Below are positions 59,853-64,000 of a stretch of DNA of 64,000 nt, one piece after another; position 1 is the first letter of the stretch, and every line of letters begins with the position of its first letter. The notes under the pieces were generated by a model that did no database searches, had not been told where the DNA came from, and saw only the letters and a program-made list of their open reading frames with translations. Source of the DNA: Oscillospiraceae bacterium (GTDB taxonomy: Bacteria; Bacillota; Clostridia; Oscillospirales; Oscillospiraceae). The stretch spans positions 1-64,000 of the forward strand of contig CADBJU010000017.1 of assembly GCA_902795045.1 (NCBI GenBank), written 5' to 3'. Position numbers and translations under genes: made by a program.

Positions 59853-60744
59853 AAAGAAAAAACTGCTGGATGTGCAGGATCTGACGATGCGTTTCGGGCA
59901 GAACACCGTCGTGCGCAAAATCAGCTTCCATATCAACGAGGGGGAGACCTACGGCCTTGTCGGCGAATCCGGCTCCGGCAAATCCACCATCGGAAAGTGC
60001 ATCATCGGCCTCAACAAGCCAAGTTCCGGGACGATCCGCTTCGGCAACGAGGTTTTGAAGCCGGGCCAGAATGTGCGCGAGATCCAGATGATCTTCCAGG
60101 ATCCCATGGCCTCCCTCAATCCGCGCAAAAAGGTAAGCGATATTGTCGGCGCGGGGCTGGATATCCATAAGCTCTGCAAAACGCCGCAGGAGCGCTCCGA
60201 GCGCATCGGCACGATGCTCGAGCGGGTGGGCCTTTCCCGTGATCAGGGGGAGCGCTATCCCTCTCAGTTTTCCGGCGGCCAGCGCCAGCGTGTGGGCATC
60301 GCCCGCGCACTCATCATGAACCCGCGCCTCATCATCGCCGACGAGTGCATCGCGGCGCTCGATGCGTCCATCCAGGCCCAGGTGGTGAATCTCATCCGGC
60401 AGATCCAGCTGGAGACCGGCACCTCCTTCCTGTTTATCTCCCACGACCTCAGCATGGTACGCTATCTGTCCGACAGGATTGGCGTGCTGCACAGGGGCTT
60501 TCTGCTGGAGACGGGGACACCGGACGAGCTCTTTTCCCACCCGGTCCATCCCTATACCCGAAACCTGCTGGCCTCCAAGCCCTCGCCGAACCCCATCGTT
60601 CAGCTCCGACCGGAGACGCGCTACGACTATGAGACCTCCGGCATCGTGTACGAGAACGGGACCTGGCACACAGTTGATGGGAGCGAGACCCATCAGGTGC
60701 TCTGTACCGACATGGAATTTGAGAAATGGGGGCTCGGGAAATGA
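59842..60744 (+). CDS. oppF: Oligopeptide/dipeptide ABC transporter ATP-binding protein (OppF/DppF type)
   Basis: A 300-residue ATPase, partner of OppD. Walker A GESGSGKSTIGKCI, Q-loop FQDPMASLNPRKKV, signature FSGGQRQRVGIARALI, and H-loop SHDLSMVRYLSDRIGV are present. The Walker B region reads LIIADECIAALDASIQ, with C-I-A in place of the common P-V-S/T-A, a small deviation just after the catalytic glutamate. The C-terminal VHPYTRNLLASKP is the oligopeptide-family extension. Overlaps oppA as ATGA. Confidence 0.92.
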   Translation: MSDEKKKLLDVQDLTMRFGQNTVVRKISFHINEGETYGLVGESGSGKSTIGKCIIGLNKPSSGTIRFGNEVLKPGQNVREIQMIFQDPMASLNPRKKVSDIVGAGLDIHKLCKTPQERSERIGTMLERVGLSRDQGERYPSQFSGGQRQRVGIARALIMNPRLIIADECIAALDASIQAQVVNLIRQIQLETGTSFLFISHDLSMVRYLSDRIGVLHRGFLLETGTPDELFSHPVHPYTRNLLASKPSPNPIVQLRPETRYDYETSGIVYENGTWHTVDGSETHQVLCTDMEFEKWGLGK

Positions 60745-62357
60745 AAAGATGTCTGATTCTGCTGCTCCTGTGCTGCCTGCTACTGACGGGCTGTGCGGCC
60801 CGAACGGATTCCCTCAAGGGGCAGGAGCTGAATGTCGCGCTTTCGCTGTATCCCCTCACCATGGACGCGCAAATGCAGGTGGACGGGGGATCGGCGCAGT
60901 ATCTCTCACCAATGTGCGGCAAGCTCTTCCGGCTTGACCCGGAGAAGGGCTATGTGCCGGAGCTGGCCGAAAGCTTTGAAATCTCTGAGGACGGCTGCAC
61001 CTACACCTTCCGCCTCAGGGAAGGCCTCCGTTATTCCAACGGCGACCCCATAGACGCCCAGGATTTTGTCGATGCCTTCCGCCGCATGGCCGATCCTCTC
61101 ACGGCAAGCAGCGCGATCTATCTCCTTCAGGATCTGTGCCGGTTGAAAAACGTGGACGCGGTCAACGCCGGAACGATGGAGCCGGAAAAGCTCGGCGCCT
61201 ATGAGGCGGACGACCGGACCCTCGTCATCGAGCTGGAGCAGCCCTGCCCGTATCTGCCTTATGTGCTCGCCATGGAGCAGTGCTCCCCCTATAACCGCGC
61301 CTTTGCCGACGCGTGCGGCAGGGATTACGCCACAAGTCCCGAGACGCTGCTGTCCAGCGGCCCCTTTATCGTAGACCGCTATGAACCGCTGGCCGTGCAG
61401 GTACACTATGTAAAAAATCCCAATTACATAGACGCGGACCTTGTGAAGCTCAGCGGCATCACCCTTCGCCAGGTGAGCAATACACAGCAGGCGATGATGA
61501 GCTATCAGACGGGAGATCAGGACGTGATCGCGACCGGCGGAGAATACGCGGTCCTGTCCCAGGGCGACCCCTGTCTTCTCCAGACTCCCGGCGGCATGAC
61601 CGCTTTTATAGGCGGCAACTATGAAAGCTGCAAGGCCTGGCAGAACCGGAACATCCGCATGGCACTCAGCTTTGCCCTCAACCGGGAGAGCATTGTGAAG
61701 GACTTCCTCCGGGCGGGATATACGACGAGCACAAGCGTTGTCCCGACGGGGATGTGCCGGGAGGCCGACGGCAAGGATTTTGCCGCCGATCCCGCACGGT
61801 ACAAAGATACCTGCGCCTATGACCCGGAGCGGGCCGCGGAATACTGGAAAAAAGGCATGGAGGAGCTGGGAGTCCAGACACTTGAGCTGGAATTTCTCTC
61901 CGTAAGCGGCAACCAGAAGTTCGTGGAGATTTTGAAGGATCAGTGGGAGCGCACGCTGCCGGGCTTTACGCTCAACGCGCGTCTGGTCTCGAGCGCGCAG
62001 TTTAATGATCTGAGAGTCAAGGGAGAATTTGATGTCTATATGATAGCCTGGGGCGCGGACTATCCCGACCCGAACGCCTTCCTCGCCATCTTTGAAAGCG
62101 GCTCTCCCATCAATAATTCCCGCTACACGAACGCGGACTTTGATAAGCTCCTGCACGATGCGGCGCTGGAGCTGGATCCCGGAAAGCGCTTCGACATGCT
62201 GCATCAGGCGGAGGACCTGTTCATGGCGGATCTGGGCGCGATCCCGGTCTATGTACGAGGCGGCGCGTTTCTGATCAACGAGAATGTGAAGGGCGTGGCC
62301 CCGCATTTCAGCGGCATACAGCTCATGTTCAGTTTTGCGGAAAAGGAGGAGGCATGA
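60741..62357 (+). CDS. oppA: Oligopeptide-binding lipoprotein (OppA/SBP family 5)
   Basis: A 538-residue extracytoplasmic lipoprotein. Signal peptide with LLLTGCAA (lipidated cysteine near 17), then the family 5 binding fold: a two-lobe protein with the signature region ESFEISEDGCTYTFRLREGL (split here as LAESFEISEDGCTYTFRLRE), YSNGDPIDAQDFVDAFRR, and AWGADYPDPNAFLAIFESG in the second lobe. It delivers peptides to the OppBC channel. ATG 60741 overlaps the oppF stop; an ATG at 60726 in the same frame would spoil the signal peptide. It is followed by oppB with a four-base overlap. Confidence 0.92.
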   Translation: MKRCLILLLLCCLLLTGCAARTDSLKGQELNVALSLYPLTMDAQMQVDGGSAQYLSPMCGKLFRLDPEKGYVPELAESFEISEDGCTYTFRLREGLRYSNGDPIDAQDFVDAFRRMADPLTASSAIYLLQDLCRLKNVDAVNAGTMEPEKLGAYEADDRTLVIELEQPCPYLPYVLAMEQCSPYNRAFADACGRDYATSPETLLSSGPFIVDRYEPLAVQVHYVKNPNYIDADLVKLSGITLRQVSNTQQAMMSYQTGDQDVIATGGEYAVLSQGDPCLLQTPGGMTAFIGGNYESCKAWQNRNIRMALSFALNRESIVKDFLRAGYTTSTSVVPTGMCREADGKDFAADPARYKDTCAYDPERAAEYWKKGMEELGVQTLELEFLSVSGNQKFVEILKDQWERTLPGFTLNARLVSSAQFNDLRVKGEFDVYMIAWGADYPDPNAFLAIFESGSPINNSRYTNADFDKLLHDAALELDPGKRFDMLHQAEDLFMADLGAIPVYVRGGAFLINENVKGVAPHFSGIQLMFSFAEKEEA

Positions 62358-63289
62358 TTATGCGGAAATACATTTTCAAAAAACTCATGCTGTCGATCGT
62401 GACGCTCTTTGTGATCGTGCTCGTCCTGTTTTTGCTGATGGAGCTGATGCCCGGTTCCCCCTTCAATAACGACAAGCTGTCCGAGGCGCAGAAGGCTGCT
62501 CTTGCCAAGGCCTACGGTCTGGACAAGCCCGTGATGGTCCGCTTCTTCCTGTATCTGAGAAACATGCTCAAGGGCGACTTCGGCGTGAGCTATAATCTTT
62601 CGGTCAATACGCCGGTTTTGACGATGATCAAATCGCGCCTGCCCATCTCCATGCGCATCGGCGTGTGCGCCATGCTGCTGGGGAGCGTCTTCGGCCTTGC
62701 CATCGGCTTTCTCGCAGCGTTTCACCAGGGGAGGGCGGCGGATATCTTCTGCATGATCGTCTCCGTCATCGGCATCTCCGTCCCGTCGTACATCTTCGCC
62801 ATCGCCCTGAGCTACTACGGGGGCTTCAAGTTCAAGTGGCTTCCGCTGCTCTATGATTTCCGAAATCCCGTCGTATCCGGCATCATGCCGGTGCTTTCCC
62901 TGAGCGTCGCGGTCATGGCGGTCATCGCCCGCTTTACGCGGGACGAGGCTGTCTCGGTCATGAAATCCGACTATGTGATGTTTGCCCGCAGCCAGGGGCT
63001 TTCCAATATGACACTGCTGTTTCGCTATGTGATCCGCAACTCCATGATGCCGGTCATCACGGTCATGACCATGCTGCTGGTCGGGCTTTTGACAGGCTCG
63101 CTTGTGACGGAGCAGATCTTCGCCATCCCGGGCATCGGCTTTTTGCTCTCGAGCGCGATCACCGCAAACGATTACAATGTCGTCATTACGCTGGGCTTTT
63201 TATATGCGGGGATCTATGTGATCGCCCGCCTCATCCTGGATATTCTGTACGGGATCATTGACCCGCGCGTCAGATTGGGGGGAAAATAA
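62354..63289 (+). CDS. oppB: Oligopeptide ABC transporter permease (OppB/DppB type)
   Basis: A 311-residue permease with six membrane helices. The N-terminal signature helix (LFVIVLVLFLLMELMPGSPF) and a periplasmic segment (YGLDKPVMVRFFLYLRNMLK then GDFGVSYN) are typical of the OppB/DppB subfamily. The EAA loop is at MFARSQGLSNMTLLFRYVIR. AAAAGGAGG at 62341-62349 precedes ATG 62354 (or ATG 62360). It is followed by oppC with no gap (TAA then ATG sharing nothing, adjacent bases). Confidence 0.93.
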   Translation: MIMRKYIFKKLMLSIVTLFVIVLVLFLLMELMPGSPFNNDKLSEAQKAALAKAYGLDKPVMVRFFLYLRNMLKGDFGVSYNLSVNTPVLTMIKSRLPISMRIGVCAMLLGSVFGLAIGFLAAFHQGRAADIFCMIVSVIGISVPSYIFAIALSYYGGFKFKWLPLLYDFRNPVVSGIMPVLSLSVAVMAVIARFTRDEAVSVMKSDYVMFARSQGLSNMTLLFRYVIRNSMMPVITVMTMLLVGLLTGSLVTEQIFAIPGIGFLLSSAITANDYNVVITLGFLYAGIYVIARLILDILYGIIDPRVRLGGK

Positions 63290-64000
63290 ATGAATACCGA
63301 TTTTCAGTTCCATGTACGAACGGAGGATTCCCTCGAGATCGACCACAGCTTTTCCGGCGACAGCTTTTTCAAGACCGGCGTCAAGCGCTTCTTTGCCCGC
63401 GGGAGCAATGTGTTCGGGCTGGTGCTTCTCTGCCTGCTGCTCATCATGAGCCTTGTAGGGCCCTATCTGAGCGGTCACAATTACGCAGAGCAGAATCTGG
63501 AGCGGGCAAACATGGCACCCCGCATTCCCGGCATCCTCTCGGGTGAGGAAACACTCTCCGGCACCGCCGGGGAGATCAAGGTCAACCGCTATGAAGAGCT
63601 GGGCCTTCAGGATGAATACTACCCTTTCGGCACCGACAGTCTGGGGCGCGATCTCTTTTCCCGCTGCTTCCAGGGCCTGCGCGTCTCGGTGCTGATCGCG
63701 CTGGCCGCCGGGTTCATTGCCCTTGTGATCGGCGTTAATTACGGCATGATCTCAGGCTATCTCGGCGGAAAGGTCGACCTCGTGATGCAGCAGATCGTAG
63801 ACATCGCGGGCAGCATCCCGAGTCTTGTGGTCGTGACGCTTCTGATGCTGGTGCTCAAGCCGGGGGTCGGGACGATCATCTTCGCGCTCATGCTCACGGG
63901 CTGGATGGAGATGAGCATCATCGCGCGCACACAGGTGCTGCGCCTGAAAGATCAGGAATTTGTACAGGCTGCGCGCACCCTCGGCGCCGGAAACGGATTT
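63290..64000 (+). CDS. oppC: Oligopeptide ABC transporter permease (OppC/DppC type), 3' end outside window
   Basis: Starts at ATG 63290 directly after the oppB stop, with GGGGGGAAAAT as ribosome site, and stays open for 237 codons to the window end. A cytoplasmic N-terminus leads to the first helix (NVFGLVLLCLLLIMSLVGPY), the extracytoplasmic HYPFGTDxLGRD-like motif (YYPFGTDSLGRDLFSRC), further helices and the start of the EAA loop (QVLRLKDQEFVQAARTLGA). It pairs with OppB to form the channel. Partial only because of the window edge. Confidence 0.92.
   Translation, partial: MNTDFQFHVRTEDSLEIDHSFSGDSFFKTGVKRFFARGSNVFGLVLLCLLLIMSLVGPYLSGHNYAEQNLERANMAPRIPGILSGEETLSGTAGEIKVNRYEELGLQDEYYPFGTDSLGRDLFSRCFQGLRVSVLIALAAGFIALVIGVNYGMISGYLGGKVDLVMQQIVDIAGSIPSLVVVTLLMLVLKPGVGTIIFALMLTGWMEMSIIARTQVLRLKDQEFVQAARTLGAGNGF

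Overview
The window reads as a chromosomal segment of a GC-rich, spore-forming member of the Clostridia, most like Oscillospiraceae. The reasons are an uninterrupted sigK-type sporulation sigma factor, a PdaB-like deacetylase, a Gram-positive rimP-nusA-rnpM-L7Ae-infB operon, strong sigma-A promoters with AGGAGG-type ribosome sites, and many short dispersed palindromic repeats of the kind common in that group. No rRNA, tRNA or CRISPR array was seen.

Layout. (1) 1-9.4 kb, housekeeping: AI-2E family permease, diacylglycerol/lipid kinase, sigK (reverse), a VanY-type carboxypeptidase, then the translation/transcription-factor operon behind a leader that carries an intrinsic terminator. (2) 9.5-10.0 kb, a decayed patch with a short-chain dehydrogenase fragment fused to a scrap of the transposase found intact at 23.7-25.2 kb. 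(3) 10.1-23.4 kb, an exopolysaccharide locus that looks c-di-GMP controlled: a membrane HD-GYP/GGDEF protein, a nucleotide-sugar dehydrogenase, a PilZ-fused processive GT2 synthase, a DivIVA-like coiled-coil protein, three deacetylase-like proteins (two apparently catalytically degenerate, one with an active domain) and a GH18-like protein. (4) 23.4-25.9 kb, a DDE transposon, a truncated HAMP protein and a MITE. (5) 25.9-35.6 kb, a nine-gene aromatic amino-acid operon (aroF-tyrA-aroB-aroA-aroC-pheA-aroEK fusion-aroQ-aminotransferase) preceded by a Phe/Tyr-rich leader peptide and a textbook attenuator. (6) 35.6-43 kb, an orphan sugar-ABC ATPase, a BlaI/BlaR1-like pair whose receptor carries two beta-helix domains, and a sensor diguanylate cyclase. 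(7) 43.7-49.7 kb, a polar amino-acid ABC transporter with a permuted binding protein, an esterase, and an AAA/PDDEXK-like gene. (8) 49.7-57.5 kb, an AT-richer accessory island. (9) 57.5-64 kb, a truncated PdaB-like gene and an oligopeptide ABC operon (oppDFABC, oppC cut by the window end).

The most notable system is the island at 50.5-57.5 kb. A perfect-consensus sigma-A promoter drives three tightly packed genes: a 660-residue protein with a phosphoribosyltransferase-type PRPP-loop motif, a P-loop ATPase resembling RdrA, and a large adenosine deaminase with all metal and catalytic motifs resembling RdrB. This is a RADAR-like anti-phage operon (ATPase plus adenosine deaminase) with an extra PRTase-like partner that I do not recognise as a standard RADAR accessory. 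It is bounded by repeat scraps and broken genes, as expected for a transferred defence module.

All assignments come from reading translated motifs and gene order by eye. No database search was run.
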